Of a DNA stretch of 64,000 bases, positions 14,840 to 24,652 are shown piece after piece. The first letter of the stretch is position 1; each line of letters begins with the position of its first letter. The DNA is from UBA1309 sp047605645 (GTDB lineage Bacteria > Bacteroidota > Bacteroidia > Bacteroidales > Dysgonomonadaceae): contig JASGFJ010000007.1 in the NCBI GenBank assembly GCA_047605645.1, forward strand, positions 56,603 to 120,602. The letters run 5' to 3'. Both the position numbers and the translations under genes were made by a program. Under the pieces are notes generated by a model. It did not search any database and was not told where the DNA came from. It worked only from the letters and a program-made list of their open reading frames with translations.

Positions 14840-17800
14840 TTAAAAGTTAACAACAATCTGTCCGGTAAATGTTCTCTGTAGCGGATATACAGCACCATTG
14901 GAAGAGGCCTGTGCTGCATCCCAGTATTTCATATTATCCCAAACAGCCAGATTATTACCAACAACGCTGAATGTTACTCTTTCCATTCCGTATTTCTTTA
15001 ACCAGAGCCCATTCAGAGTATAGCCAACCTCTACACTACTAAGCCTAAGGTACTTAGCATCAGCAAGCCAGAACGTTGATGCTCTGTTATTATTATCACT
15101 GTTACCATAGGTTAATCGGGGAAACATAGCCTGGGGATTTTCAGCCATAGAAGGGTCAATACCATTAGCTTGGGCATATTCTCTGGGAATCCATCTATTC
15201 TTGGGATCAGCTACAATCGTTAGTATATTTCCTTTTTGTTTACCGACAAATGGATAATATCCATCTCCTCCATAGAAGAATTTAGCACTGCTGATTCCTT
15301 CCAGAAATAAACCCAACGACCAGTTCTTCCATCTGAACTCTCCGGCAAACCCATACTGAAAACGAGGGATAGCTGAATAACCTAAAGGGACTTCATCATC
15401 AGGATCTATGACACCATCACCATTCACATCCTTGTATCTAATATCACCAAGAGTATAGCTTCCGAAAGTTTGTTTCGGACTGTTACGGATTTCCTCTTCA
15501 TTTTTGAACAAACCTAAATCAATCAGTCCTCTGATTTCTCCGACTGCGGTATTGGACCACGATTGATAAGGATATCTGAATGCAGGCTGCTCCCAATTAA
15601 GTATCCGATTCTTTGAATAAGTATAATTTGCCCGTACCATAAAAAACATATCTTTATTAATATCCTGCCCGTATGAAAGGTGTCCGTCAAAACCGTGACT
15701 TTTCATGCTGCCAACATTCGCCCAAGGCATTTCAGTCAGACCAATTTCGTCCGGAATGGTAGCTCTTTGCTGGAATATCCCTTTACGTTCATCTTTGAAA
15801 ACATCGATTGTAAAGTTGAAACGATTCTTAAAGAAGTGTACATCTAATCCCAGATTGTACTTAGTGGCTTTCTCCCATACCAGATTGTCGGAGCCTACCA
15901 TATCCTCAGACAAAGAGCCTTCAGGAGTATTCCATATTCCAGAACCGGTATTTTGCTTTATTGTAGTAAGATAGGGAAACCTTCTGCCTGCAGGTCGATC
16001 ATTCCCTACCAATCCAACCGAGCCTCTTATCTTAAAGAAATTTATTAATTTAAGATTTTGTTTTACCCACTCATACTGAGTAGGTACCCAAGCGAGAGAG
16101 AATGCAGGAAAAAAACCAAACTGCTCTCCTGTGCGGAATGCTTCTGAGCCAGTATATCCAGCATTAAATTCAGCAAAATAAGCATCATTGAAAGAGTAGG
16201 TCAGACGCCCGGATATAGCCTGATAACGCTTCGGAATAGCATCAAGATCGGTAGTTTCTATAGACGAAATATAATCATCCATATAATACAGTGCCAAAGC
16301 TCCAATTCGATGGTATCCGAAAATACGATTATAATTAGCTGAAACTTCGCCATAATACCTTCTGTTCATAGTACTTTCCTGCTTGAACACAGGATCTGCT
16401 GAATTTTGCACAGGCTGCAAATAAAGATTTCCATAGCGATCTCTCGAATTGGAATATACCAGATAAGGAGTCTTTTTCCGTTCTCTGGTATTTGTTGTAT
16501 AGTTTGAAAAAGAAAATTTACCATCCAATACCAATCCATTTGTCACAAACCCCAAATCCTGCCTTAAACCGATATTCAGAACCGTTGTATTTGTATAGTT
16601 TTGAATCAATCCTGTATAATTAAGCATGGCGTATGGATTGTAATCGCTTGCTGTGTTACCCATTGCAGCCAACTGTCCGGTAGAATATTTAACAGGGGTG
16701 GTTACCGGAGTTAAGGTTGCCTGAGTTGTCCATAGAGCCGTCGTATTGCCAAACCCGGGTGCTTTTTGGTTTGTGATTACAGTCTCTAGCCCAACAAGCA
16801 ATGAAGTTGTTCTTGTCAAATTGGCATCAATATTCATGCGGACATTGTACTTCTTCCAGTTTACATTGGGATTGTATTTATTTGCACTTCTATCTACTTT
16901 AAAAATACCTTCTTTATCCATATAACCACAACTGAGAAAATATCTGGCATTTTCTCCCCCTCCGGACATACTCAGATAGTGCTGATTATACCATGTATGA
17001 TCCTTCAAAAGCTCATCTTGCCAATTAACATTGGGATGTAAGTCAGGATCTAATCCCGAGCGAAACAGTTCGATAGAAACATCAGAATAGACAGGATTAC
17101 TACCTCTCACAATATTTGCTTCATTAGCTAAAGCGGCGTAAGTAGAAGCCTCAACATACTTCGGTTCACGAGCTGAATACGAATATGTGAGATTACTTTT
17201 ATAAGTAAATTTTAGTTTACCTGCCCTACCTCGTTTTGAAGTCACGACAACAATACCGTTTGCCCCCCGTACACCATAAACGGCAGTTGAAGAAGCATCC
17301 TTTAACACAGAGAAGCTCTCTATATCAGCAGGGTCAAGGTTATTCAGATTGCCTTCTATACCATCAATCAATACCAAAGGTCCATTATTGGCTCCAAATG
17401 TACTTATACCACGAATCCAAAACTCGGAGAAGTCGTTTCCAGGCTCTCCACTCCGTGTTACAGCAATGATTCCGGGAACACGCCCTCCCAGCATATTGGT
17501 AACAGAGACGGCCGGCACCTGCAATTCTTTCGGGCTGATAGTGCTTATTGCTCCCGTAACCGAGATACGTCGCTGAGAGCCTTGAGCCGTTACAACCACC
17601 TCATCCATCTTATTTATATCTTCTTGTAAAACGATGCGTTCACGCTCCCGGTTCTCATTTAGCTTTATCTCTATCTTTTTGTAACTGATCATAGAGAATA
17701 CGATTGTAGAACCTTTTTTTACGCCTGTAATTTTAAAGCGTCCATCCATATCCGTTACTTCTCCCTGCGTCGGATTCTCTTTCACAGAAACAGATACGCC

Positions 17801-17929
17801 GATAAGCATCTCCCCTTTCTCGTCCATAACAGAGCCTGCAATGGTCAGAGATACACTTTCACTTTGAGAAAATGCATTTTGTACGCATACTAAAGCCAAT
17901 AAAATAACGCAGTAATATATATTTTTCAT
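14840..17929 (-). CDS. SusC/RagA-family TonB-dependent transporter, PUL 1
   Basis: 1029-residue outer-membrane transporter. It has a signal peptide (cleaved near NAFSQ), a carboxypeptidase-regulatory-like domain (about 28-110, SVMDEKGEMLIGVSVSVKEN), a TonB-box-like MDEVVVTAQG, a plug (about 115-230, with the SusC signature VLIDGIEGNLNNLDPADIES) and a 22-strand barrel ending ...TFTGQIVVNF, with the final aromatic typical of outer-membrane barrels. It has no N-terminal STN domain, so it does not signal through an anti-sigma factor. It is coupled to SusD (10-bp gap) and preceded by a hairpin leader. The substrate is unknown. Confidence 0.95.
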   Translation of the reverse strand: MKNIYYCVILLALVCVQNAFSQSESVSLTIAGSVMDEKGEMLIGVSVSVKENPTQGEVTDMDGRFKITGVKKGSTIVFSMISYKKIEIKLNENRERERIVLQEDINKMDEVVVTAQGSQRRISVTGAISTISPKELQVPAVSVTNMLGGRVPGIIAVTRSGEPGNDFSEFWIRGISTFGANNGPLVLIDGIEGNLNNLDPADIESFSVLKDASSTAVYGVRGANGIVVVTSKRGRAGKLKFTYKSNLTYSYSAREPKYVEASTYAALANEANIVRGSNPVYSDVSIELFRSGLDPDLHPNVNWQDELLKDHTWYNQHYLSMSGGGENARYFLSCGYMDKEGIFKVDRSANKYNPNVNWKKYNVRMNIDANLTRTTSLLVGLETVITNQKAPGFGNTTALWTTQATLTPVTTPVKYSTGQLAAMGNTASDYNPYAMLNYTGLIQNYTNTTVLNIGLRQDLGFVTNGLVLDGKFSFSNYTTNTRERKKTPYLVYSNSRDRYGNLYLQPVQNSADPVFKQESTMNRRYYGEVSANYNRIFGYHRIGALALYYMDDYISSIETTDLDAIPKRYQAISGRLTYSFNDAYFAEFNAGYTGSEAFRTGEQFGFFPAFSLAWVPTQYEWVKQNLKLINFFKIRGSVGLVGNDRPAGRRFPYLTTIKQNTGSGIWNTPEGSLSEDMVGSDNLVWEKATKYNLGLDVHFFKNRFNFTIDVFKDERKGIFQQRATIPDEIGLTEMPWANVGSMKSHGFDGHLSYGQDINKDMFFMVRANYTYSKNRILNWEQPAFRYPYQSWSNTAVGEIRGLIDLGLFKNEEEIRNSPKQTFGSYTLGDIRYKDVNGDGVIDPDDEVPLGYSAIPRFQYGFAGEFRWKNWSLGLFLEGISSAKFFYGGDGYYPFVGKQKGNILTIVADPKNRWIPREYAQANGIDPSMAENPQAMFPRLTYGNSDNNNRASTFWLADAKYLRLSSVEVGYTLNGLWLKKYGMERVTFSVVGNNLAVWDNMKYWDAAQASSNGAVYPLQRTFTGQIVVNF

Positions 17930-18020
17930 ACGATTAATTTTTTTCTGTTTGGCTGTATGAAGCTCACCTGATTTTTTTAATTATAGTCTTGGGTAATCCA
18001 ATAAAAATCAGACTTCGTTT
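17930..18020 (-). promoter_or_regulatory. PUL hairpin leader, copy 2
   Basis: Same layout as copies 1 and 3. GAAACGAAG box, stem arms (fwd) 17968-17976 CTGATTTTT and 18003-18011 AAAAATCAG, then GAGCTTCATACAGCC and AAAAATTAATCGT up to the SusC ATG. It lies between the TIG-NHL lipoprotein gene and SusC. Confidence 0.55.
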
Positions 18021-18045
18021 CATGTCTCCAAATTATAATATCAGT

Positions 18046-19368
18046 TTATTCAATTGCCAGTTTTATCCACCAACCTTCAAGTTCATCGGCTAAGATAAAA
18101 TTGTCCTCAGAGTCCGCAGTTATGTCATGAGGCATCCAAAAACTTGTTTCAGTCAAAGGATCACTCCCGATTACAGCATCGGCTTTCCCACTACCGGCAA
18201 CCGTGGTTATCATACCCGTCAAACGGTCTATTTTACGAAATCTCCGGTTGATAGAATCTGCGAAATAAAGATTGCCCTCACTATCAACGACCATACCTAA
18301 TGGTTGCCTTATTAAGGCCTCATCAAGCCTATGCCCATTATTCATTCCGGGATTTCCTAATTTCCCTGCATAAATTTCTTTTTTCCAGACTCCGTCCTCA
18401 TTCCATATCCGATAGATTACGCTTAATGATTCATTTTGACCGGAAGACACAAAAAAACATTTGTCTACAGGACTCCAAACTATATAAGGCCGCCAAGTGC
18501 TCAATAGCTGTCCTCCTTGAGTGGTAAATATACCATTCATCACTAATTCGGTATTTTCCGTATCTCTGAGATTCATCCTTATCATTTTTCCTGCAAGATC
18601 TACAAAGTAGAGCCATTCCTCGGAGTCATCCAGAGCGCAATTCCAAACCTCCTCTGTGGATAAAGTTATTGTGGTAGCCCTAATCTTTCGAGGACTCCAG
18701 AGGTTTTCTCGGAGAAACTCATAGACAATATGACTATTGGCAAACAAACCTATAAAATACGCTCTATCTCCAGCTTTGTTTATTGCCGGCTTGCCGGCAC
18801 AAAACCCTTCAAGCAATGTAATTACAGAGTTGTCCTTCTCGGAGACCAACCTTATTCTCCGCTGATGCGTCTCTGATACGATAAGATTGTTTTCGGCAAC
18901 AAATGCACAACCTACCGAAGATTGAAAACGACCTTCAGATAAGGTTCCGTCAACATGCTTCCTGTCGGTTTTGATTCCGGAAAGGACTGTTGTCATTGTA
19001 AACTGTTTGTAATTAACTTTCTGAACAAGGTCAATCGTATCTGTCTCATTAAGGACAAGAGTCACTGAATTTTTTCCTCCCGGCTGTTTGGGGACTAAAC
19101 CATAGATAGTATTTCCGTCAGATCCTAAAACAGTTGCTTTTCTTGTATTGTCTTTAAACAGTACCTGAATTTTAGAGATATCGGTACCGAAGTTGCTCCC
19201 GGTAATAACAAAATCGTCGAGAAACCGAGCAGAGTCAGGTAGAAATTTGGTTATCTCAACAGGCTTGGAAGGATCATAAGGCACACGTATTGCATCTTTC
19301 TTTCCTTCATTATCACAACTCTGAAGGACAAGAAATAGCAGAAATAGTAAAAAAGTACATTTCGTCAT
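18046..19368 (-). CDS. TIG-NHL lipoprotein, first gene of PUL 1
   Basis: 440-residue lipoprotein with lipobox LQSC (Cys ~18) followed by the acidic DNEGKKD. An IPT/TIG immunoglobulin-like domain occupies about 33-115 (ITKFLPDSARFLDDFVITG). An NHL-type beta-propeller fills the rest, with repeats such as QPLGMVVDSEGNLYFADSIN and PHDITADSEDNFILADELE. Such TIG-NHL proteins often sit beside SusC/SusD pairs and are thought to be surface glycan-binding or scaffold proteins. No catalytic residues are apparent. It is divergent from the regulator at 19719 across a 350-bp gap and precedes SusC by 116 bp, so it is probably the first gene of the PUL 1 operon. Confidence 0.85.
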   Translation of the reverse strand: MTKCTFLLFLLFLVLQSCDNEGKKDAIRVPYDPSKPVEITKFLPDSARFLDDFVITGSNFGTDISKIQVLFKDNTRKATVLGSDGNTIYGLVPKQPGGKNSVTLVLNETDTIDLVQKVNYKQFTMTTVLSGIKTDRKHVDGTLSEGRFQSSVGCAFVAENNLIVSETHQRRIRLVSEKDNSVITLLEGFCAGKPAINKAGDRAYFIGLFANSHIVYEFLRENLWSPRKIRATTITLSTEEVWNCALDDSEEWLYFVDLAGKMIRMNLRDTENTELVMNGIFTTQGGQLLSTWRPYIVWSPVDKCFFVSSGQNESLSVIYRIWNEDGVWKKEIYAGKLGNPGMNNGHRLDEALIRQPLGMVVDSEGNLYFADSINRRFRKIDRLTGMITTVAGSGKADAVIGSDPLTETSFWMPHDITADSEDNFILADELEGWWIKLAIE

Positions 19369-19718
19369 AATACATTAAATTTAAGGTTTACCGAATCACT
19401 AATTTTTGACTTTTATTCAATATTTAAAGGCTAACGATTCTTAATAAGTATAAGAACGAAGAATAATTATTCGGATAGAAAATGATGTTCTTTCAAAAAT
19501 ATAATTGCTAAAAAAACTTCACAAATATGTATTTTTCAAGCAGTAGACACTTCCATTTTTTTCTCAAACAGGTCGAAAAAAGTTGCATGAAGAAATATTA
19601 TATCATTTATGAGTGATTTTTATACCTATTCCCTAATTCCACCTGAATTATAGTTTGATATTATATTTTAATAAATAATACGGATTGTTATATTTGTACT
19701 AAAAATCAACAGGATATA
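19369..19718. other. Divergent control region between PUL 1 and the hybrid regulator
   Basis: 350 AT-rich bp without a gene. Apart from the regulator -7 box at 19689-19696 I see no clear consensus promoter for PUL 1, which fits activator-dependent expression. An HTCS-binding direct repeat could lie here but I cannot define it. Confidence 0.4.
19689..19696 (+). promoter_or_regulatory. -7 element of the hybrid regulator gene
   Basis: TATATTTG 22 bp before the ATG. No TTG at the -33 distance. Confidence 0.45.
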
Positions 19719-22700
19719 ATGGAGACTATCTTAAAAAAGCAACATCTTCCTTTTCTTTTTTTTGTACTTTTTGTTATCGCACAGAAATTACATTCGCAGC
19801 AAATTATTTCCAAACAGCTACTATTAACGGAACATTTGTCTACCAGTGAATCTACAGATCTCTATCAGGATAAAGAAGGATTTATTTGGGTTGGAACAAA
19901 CAATGGGATTCTGAGGTATGATGGTTATGATATTCGTATATTCAGAAATAACTATAAAGAATCCGAATTAGTAACCAGTAATGTAATCACGGCTTTTGCC
20001 GAAGATGAAAAACACATTTGGGTAGGCACGCAAAAAGGACTTAACCTCATCAATAAAAAAACATTGCGCATCAGCCATTTTAGACACACAGATATTAAAA
20101 ATGACAACATCAGAGCTTTACACTCCGACTCCCAAGGAAATATATGGATTGGTACCGAAAGGCAATTATACTGCTATACCAATGGTGTACTGTCTTCAAT
20201 AAACATACCCGATAAAGAAAATGTATACGTTAATAATATTCATGAAGATCGTTTAGGCAATATCTGGATATTAACATGGCATGGTGGCATTTACAGATAT
20301 TCTGCAAAAGAGACAAAGGTGATAAAATACCCACCGATTGGCAACTCCAACAATCCGTTTAGATTGTATCAGGATAAAGCCGGCAGATATTGGATTGCTA
20401 CATGGGGAGATGGCATGTGGCGATTTAATCCTTATGCAGAACCACAAAAAATGTTTATCCGACAAGCACCAGTTAGTACTCCATGGCATAATCCGGAAGG
20501 TATTTTCTATGATATTATTCAGGATGATATGTATGGATATATCTGGACACTCTCATATTCTGGGCTCAAAATTTTTCGCGTAAATAAAGAGAATGAACTC
20601 TCAGAAATCGATATACAGGAACTTATTAAGCATCAACCCGGTGGAATAAATCCAGTCAGACCATATACCCGAATGATTAAAGATTGTGATGGCAATTTAT
20701 GGCTTAATTCTTTTGATAAAATATATACGATATTGTTCAACAAAGACAAAATTGTTAACTATAATTTATCCAAGATGATTAAGGATATCGGAATAGAGCC
20801 GAGTATTACATGCTTTGGGAAAGACGACGAAGGGGTAATTTGGTTTAATCAAACATGGTATGGCTTATGTTTATTTGATGAAAACAATGGAACTATTCAT
20901 TACGGAAAGAAAATGAACTGTGGAATATTTATAAATTGTATAGCTCCATCAAAAGATAACAATAGCATGTGGCTTGGAGATGCCTTCATAAGCAAAGTAT
21001 GGAAAGTTAAACAAGAAAAAATGATCACATCAATACTTGATGAAATCGACCTTAATCAAGTTGTTTATTATCCGGGACAAATAACCAAAATACTGGAAGA
21101 CAAACAGAAAACACTCTGGATTGGAACAAACAGACATCTATTTATAAAAAAGAATGCTAAAACAACTCTTGTAGAGAAAATCAAGAACGTTACCGGAATT
21201 GAAGAAGACAAGCAGGGCAATGTATGGGTAAGTAGCCAAAATGAAATATGGCAAATAAATCAGAAGGACATTCATATTAGAAAGAGAGTTGCCATTCCTA
21301 ATGAAAAAATAGAGAACCTTTGTTCTGACAAGCATAATAATATATGGTTCTTCACATCCAAGGGAAGAGTTCTTCGGATAAACAAACAAGATACTCTAAT
21401 CACAGATATGTCTGATTCCTGCGCATTAAATGGCGATCGGATTTTACAGATACTCTCCGATGGAGAAAACATCTGGATTATCCAAAGTAAACGCATTATC
21501 TGTCATAAAGCAAACAGGAAAAACCTCTTGTATCATACTGCTGACGATAACATCTTTCTATCTTCTTTCAGGTACGGTGCATCTTTTGTTGATAAAAATA
21601 AAATTTATATTGCAGGTACAGACTCATACATAACCATTGAAGCGGCCAACGCCTCCGGAAAGATAATAAATCAAAGGGTCAGGATCACAGATATCCGGTA
21701 TGATGGTAAATCGATATTATCCGTAAACGATTCTCAAAAAGAAGCCGCGTCTATCGAGAAAGTCATATTACCTTCCAATTCTCGCAATATTGAAATTGAT
21801 TTTTCAACCCTCACTTACCAATCAACAAACAGAATTGAATATGCATATTATCTGGAAGGAGAGGACAAGCGATGGACTTATCTATCCGGAGGTAAACATA
21901 CTGCCCATTTTAACCGTCTCGGAAAAGGGAGCTACCGTTTTATTGTTAAATTCAGGTATTCAGGAGGTGATTGGTCTGATAACACAGCACATCTATACCT
22001 AATCCGTTTGCCGGCTATTCATGAAACATGGTATGCACAACTCGCATATATATCCCTTGCCTTTGTTGTTATCATTCTTATTTTGCGCTTGTATCTGAAA
22101 AAAGTCAACAAGAAAAACCACATTAAATTCCATGAGAAACTGACACAGGCAAAACTAAACTATTTCACTAATATTTCGCATGGAATATTAACTCCATTGA
22201 CTGTTATTTCATGTATTGCCGACAATGTAGAAGAAAACAAGGAATATACTAAACAGGAGATTGGCATACTTCGTTCGAATGTAGAACGCGTAAAAAGGTT
22301 ACTTATACAAATTCTCGATTTCAGAAAAATTGAAAGCAACAATATGCCATTACATGTTACTTATGGCAATGTATCCGGTTTTATATCAGCAATCGGTGTT
22401 GCTAATTTTGAATATCTGGCTCTGCAAAAAAATATTCATTTCACGGCGAATATACAGAAAGATATATGGGGATATGTAGACTTCGAAAAAATAGATAAAA
22501 TCCTATTCAATTTACTTTCAAATGCCATCAAATACACCGATGAGCACAAATGTGTCAACATCGCTGCTTATCAACTGTTGAAAAACGAAATAAACACTTT
22601 AATTATCGAAATAGCAGACGAAGGTATTGGAATTGAAGCCAAAGACATTCCTCATATATTCACAAAATTTCATAATCCAAAAAATCGAATAGGCTATGAA

Positions 22701-23666
22701 TCAAATGGCATCGGACTCTCTTTAACAAAGGAACTCGTCGTTCTACATCAGGGTCACATCAGTGTAGAAAGTCAATTAGAGAAAGGATCCGTATTTAGAG
22801 TAGAGATACCTTTGGATAAATGCAAATATACCGAATCACAAATATTAGAGCCGCAGATAACACAACAAAGTCTTGAAGAGGAATGTCCACTATCTGAAAC
22901 AAAGGACAGCATATTATACATTGAAGATAATAAAGATTTGCGTGAATTAATGAAGTCTATATTGAAGCACAAGTACAATGTTTATTTAGCTGAAAATGGG
23001 AAAGAAGGACTCAATATGCTAAATCAATATATAATCGATATCATTATCTGTGATATAATGATGCCACAGATGGATGGTATGGAGTTCTGTTACCAAGTAA
23101 AAAACAATATTGAAACAGATCATATTCCGATAATAATGCTCACAGCCAAAAATAATCCGGAAGATCAAATTAAATGTTATCAGGCCGGAGTCGACAGCTT
23201 CATACCCAAACCATTCGATAGGGATGTATTATATGCCAGAATTAGCAATCTGATCCAGACAAGAAAAAAACGCCAGCTTACTTTCAAAAACAATATGGAC
23301 ATAAACATATCTGATCTGGATTATCAAACTATGGATGAACAATTTTTAAAAAAGGCAATAGAATGTATCGAAAGAGGAATTAACAATGCGGAATTTGATA
23401 TTCCTCAAATGGCAAAAGAATTGAATGTTTCTAAATCAACACTAAATAGAAAATTAAGAATAATTACCGGCCTTACACCTCTGGAGTTTGTAAGAAATAT
23501 CAAGTTGAAACATGCGTGTAGACTATTAAAGAAAAAATCAATCTCTATTTCGGACGTTGCTTATGCAACAGGATTTAATCAGCCTAAATATTTCTCTAAA
23601 TGCTTTAAAGATGAATTTGGTATAACTCCGACGGAATACCTGACTAAGTTAGCAGATAATGAATAG
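19719..23666 (+). CDS. Hybrid two-component system regulator (HTCS)
   Basis: 1315-residue inner-membrane sensor and DNA-binding regulator in one chain. Order: signal peptide; periplasmic two-propeller sensor of Reg_prop repeats (about 30-690, e.g. YQDKEGFIWVGTNNGILRY); Y_Y_Y domain (~700-765); membrane helix (~770-790); HisKA with H821; HATPase (LFNLLSNAIKYT, ADEGIGIEA, SNGIGLSL); receiver with D1112 (IICDIMMPQMDG) and the lysine in PKPF; AraC-type HTH to the end. The H-box reads SHGILTPL instead of the usual SHEFRTPL. It is divergent from PUL 1 and upstream of PUL 2, so it probably controls one or both after binding a periplasmic oligosaccharide. Confidence 0.95.
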   Translation: METILKKQHLPFLFFVLFVIAQKLHSQQIISKQLLLTEHLSTSESTDLYQDKEGFIWVGTNNGILRYDGYDIRIFRNNYKESELVTSNVITAFAEDEKHIWVGTQKGLNLINKKTLRISHFRHTDIKNDNIRALHSDSQGNIWIGTERQLYCYTNGVLSSINIPDKENVYVNNIHEDRLGNIWILTWHGGIYRYSAKETKVIKYPPIGNSNNPFRLYQDKAGRYWIATWGDGMWRFNPYAEPQKMFIRQAPVSTPWHNPEGIFYDIIQDDMYGYIWTLSYSGLKIFRVNKENELSEIDIQELIKHQPGGINPVRPYTRMIKDCDGNLWLNSFDKIYTILFNKDKIVNYNLSKMIKDIGIEPSITCFGKDDEGVIWFNQTWYGLCLFDENNGTIHYGKKMNCGIFINCIAPSKDNNSMWLGDAFISKVWKVKQEKMITSILDEIDLNQVVYYPGQITKILEDKQKTLWIGTNRHLFIKKNAKTTLVEKIKNVTGIEEDKQGNVWVSSQNEIWQINQKDIHIRKRVAIPNEKIENLCSDKHNNIWFFTSKGRVLRINKQDTLITDMSDSCALNGDRILQILSDGENIWIIQSKRIICHKANRKNLLYHTADDNIFLSSFRYGASFVDKNKIYIAGTDSYITIEAANASGKIINQRVRITDIRYDGKSILSVNDSQKEAASIEKVILPSNSRNIEIDFSTLTYQSTNRIEYAYYLEGEDKRWTYLSGGKHTAHFNRLGKGSYRFIVKFRYSGGDWSDNTAHLYLIRLPAIHETWYAQLAYISLAFVVIILILRLYLKKVNKKNHIKFHEKLTQAKLNYFTNISHGILTPLTVISCIADNVEENKEYTKQEIGILRSNVERVKRLLIQILDFRKIESNNMPLHVTYGNVSGFISAIGVANFEYLALQKNIHFTANIQKDIWGYVDFEKIDKILFNLLSNAIKYTDEHKCVNIAAYQLLKNEINTLIIEIADEGIGIEAKDIPHIFTKFHNPKNRIGYESNGIGLSLTKELVVLHQGHISVESQLEKGSVFRVEIPLDKCKYTESQILEPQITQQSLEEECPLSETKDSILYIEDNKDLRELMKSILKHKYNVYLAENGKEGLNMLNQYIIDIIICDIMMPQMDGMEFCYQVKNNIETDHIPIIMLTAKNNPEDQIKCYQAGVDSFIPKPFDRDVLYARISNLIQTRKKRQLTFKNNMDINISDLDYQTMDEQFLKKAIECIERGINNAEFDIPQMAKELNVSKSTLNRKLRIITGLTPLEFVRNIKLKHACRLLKKKSISISDVAYATGFNQPKYFSKCFKDEFGITPTEYLTKLADNE

Positions 23667-24144
23667 AACGATGATAATCAACAAAATGGCTTCTAACAAA
23701 AAAAATATCAGGGAAGTTTCTCTGAATTAGATACATCATTAATTTTTGTATTACCTCCATCAGATCTGTTTTTCTAATATAATAGCAATTATAAATTCGA
23801 CTATTTATCGAGGCTTGTGTTGGCTTCTGTCTTTACAATAATATACAATTAATATTCAGACAGATATACTTTTACATTTTGGTAGCAATCTGTAAAATTT
23901 CACGTCAATTACTATTACTATTTTTCTTTATTTAGTGCACTGCTATCCAAAGAAAACGGCTTGTATTTTCACCTCATACTGTATAATAAGCAGCAACACT
24001 TTCCCTAAAAACTTTTATCATACTTTATGTATTTTTTAGTCAAAGAAGAATTACCAACAAACACCCCAAAGGATACCAAAACAGACATCCACTAAACTGT
24101 CAAACCTGATTTGCATGGCTCGTTTTCAGATTCCACAAACCCAA
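23667..24144. other. Intergenic stretch with no gene seen
   Basis: 478 AT-rich bp between the convergent HTCS and repressor genes. A weak imperfect hairpin (TCAGGGAA/TTCTCTGA, 23708-23725) may end HTCS transcription. Nothing else is recognised. Confidence 0.45.
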
Positions 24145-24531
24145 TCACCCCAATAACTCATTATTTTCAAGATGATTATCTTTTTGAGCAAGCCTCTCTT
24201 GCAAAAATTCAATCTCCTTCGACCTTTCACCAAGTTGAAAGCTAAGCTGTTTAAGTTCTTCCAGTAAACCAGAAATTAAGGAAGAATGTAGCTCTTTAGC
24301 ATACTCCTCCTCAGTATATTTTAGCATCGATCCTGCCCCGGTAACCAGCCATTCAATATTCAAATCGTGATAATTTTCAGAAATAGAAGTGATCCATTTG
24401 GCTTGAATATCCGTATTATTCTTAATAGCCCGACGCATCATTCCATCACTAGCTCCAATTTTTTGCTCAAAAGAACTAATACTAATTCCCTTACTATCAA
24501 TATATTGCTTTATCCTAGCTACTATTCCCAT
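24145..24531 (-). CDS. Phage-type helix-turn-helix repressor (CI-like)
   Basis: 128-residue DNA-binding protein. The N-terminal ~70 residues form an HTH of the kind found in Bacteroidetes phage repressors (IKQYIDSKGISISSFEQKIG, then the NIEWLVTGAGSML ending). The rest is a charged coiled coil (ELKQLSFQLGERSKEIEFLQ), probably for dimerisation. It lacks the S24/LexA self-cleaving domain, so it would not be inactivated by RecA. It is divergent from a 57-residue protein, with three inverted repeats in the 121-bp gap. No integrase, structural or packaging genes are nearby, so it is either a relic of a mobile element or a domesticated switch. Confidence 0.8.
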   Translation of the reverse strand: MGIVARIKQYIDSKGISISSFEQKIGASDGMMRRAIKNNTDIQAKWITSISENYHDLNIEWLVTGAGSMLKYTEEEYAKELHSSLISGLLEELKQLSFQLGERSKEIEFLQERLAQKDNHLENNELLG

Positions 24532-24537
24532 ATAAAA

Positions 24538-24555
24538 ATGTGATATTTTTCACAT
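24538..24555. promoter_or_regulatory. Operator-like inverted repeat O1
   Basis: ATGTGATATTTTTCACAT is an imperfect palindrome with GTGA/TCAC arms, just 7 bp upstream of the repressor start codon. It shares GTGA-n6-TCAC with O2. Confidence 0.55.
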
Positions 24556-24561
24556 GATTAT

Positions 24562-24592
24562 TTTGTATTCGTGATAATTTTCACTATATTTG
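24562..24592 (+). promoter_or_regulatory. Promoter of the 57-residue protein
   Basis: TTTG at 24562-24565 and TATATTTG at 24585-24592, 19 bp apart, match the Bacteroidetes consensus. Operator O2 fills the spacer. Confidence 0.65.
24571..24584. promoter_or_regulatory. Operator-like inverted repeat O2
   Basis: GTGATAATTTTCAC, GTGA/TCAC arms with a 6-bp centre as in O1. It lies between the -33 and -7 elements of the rightward promoter, so occupancy should block it. Confidence 0.6.
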
Positions 24593-24598
24593 CATTAT

Positions 24599-24614
24599 GT
24601 TTCACTAATGAAAC
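24599..24614. promoter_or_regulatory. Operator-like inverted repeat O3
   Basis: GTTTCACTAATGAAAC has 6-bp perfect arms and lies at the expected transcription start of the rightward promoter. Its arms differ from O1 and O2 but keep the TTCAC core. Confidence 0.5.
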
Positions 24615-24652
24615 TGCTATAAAGATAAATAAAAAATAGCTAAAAGAGATTT

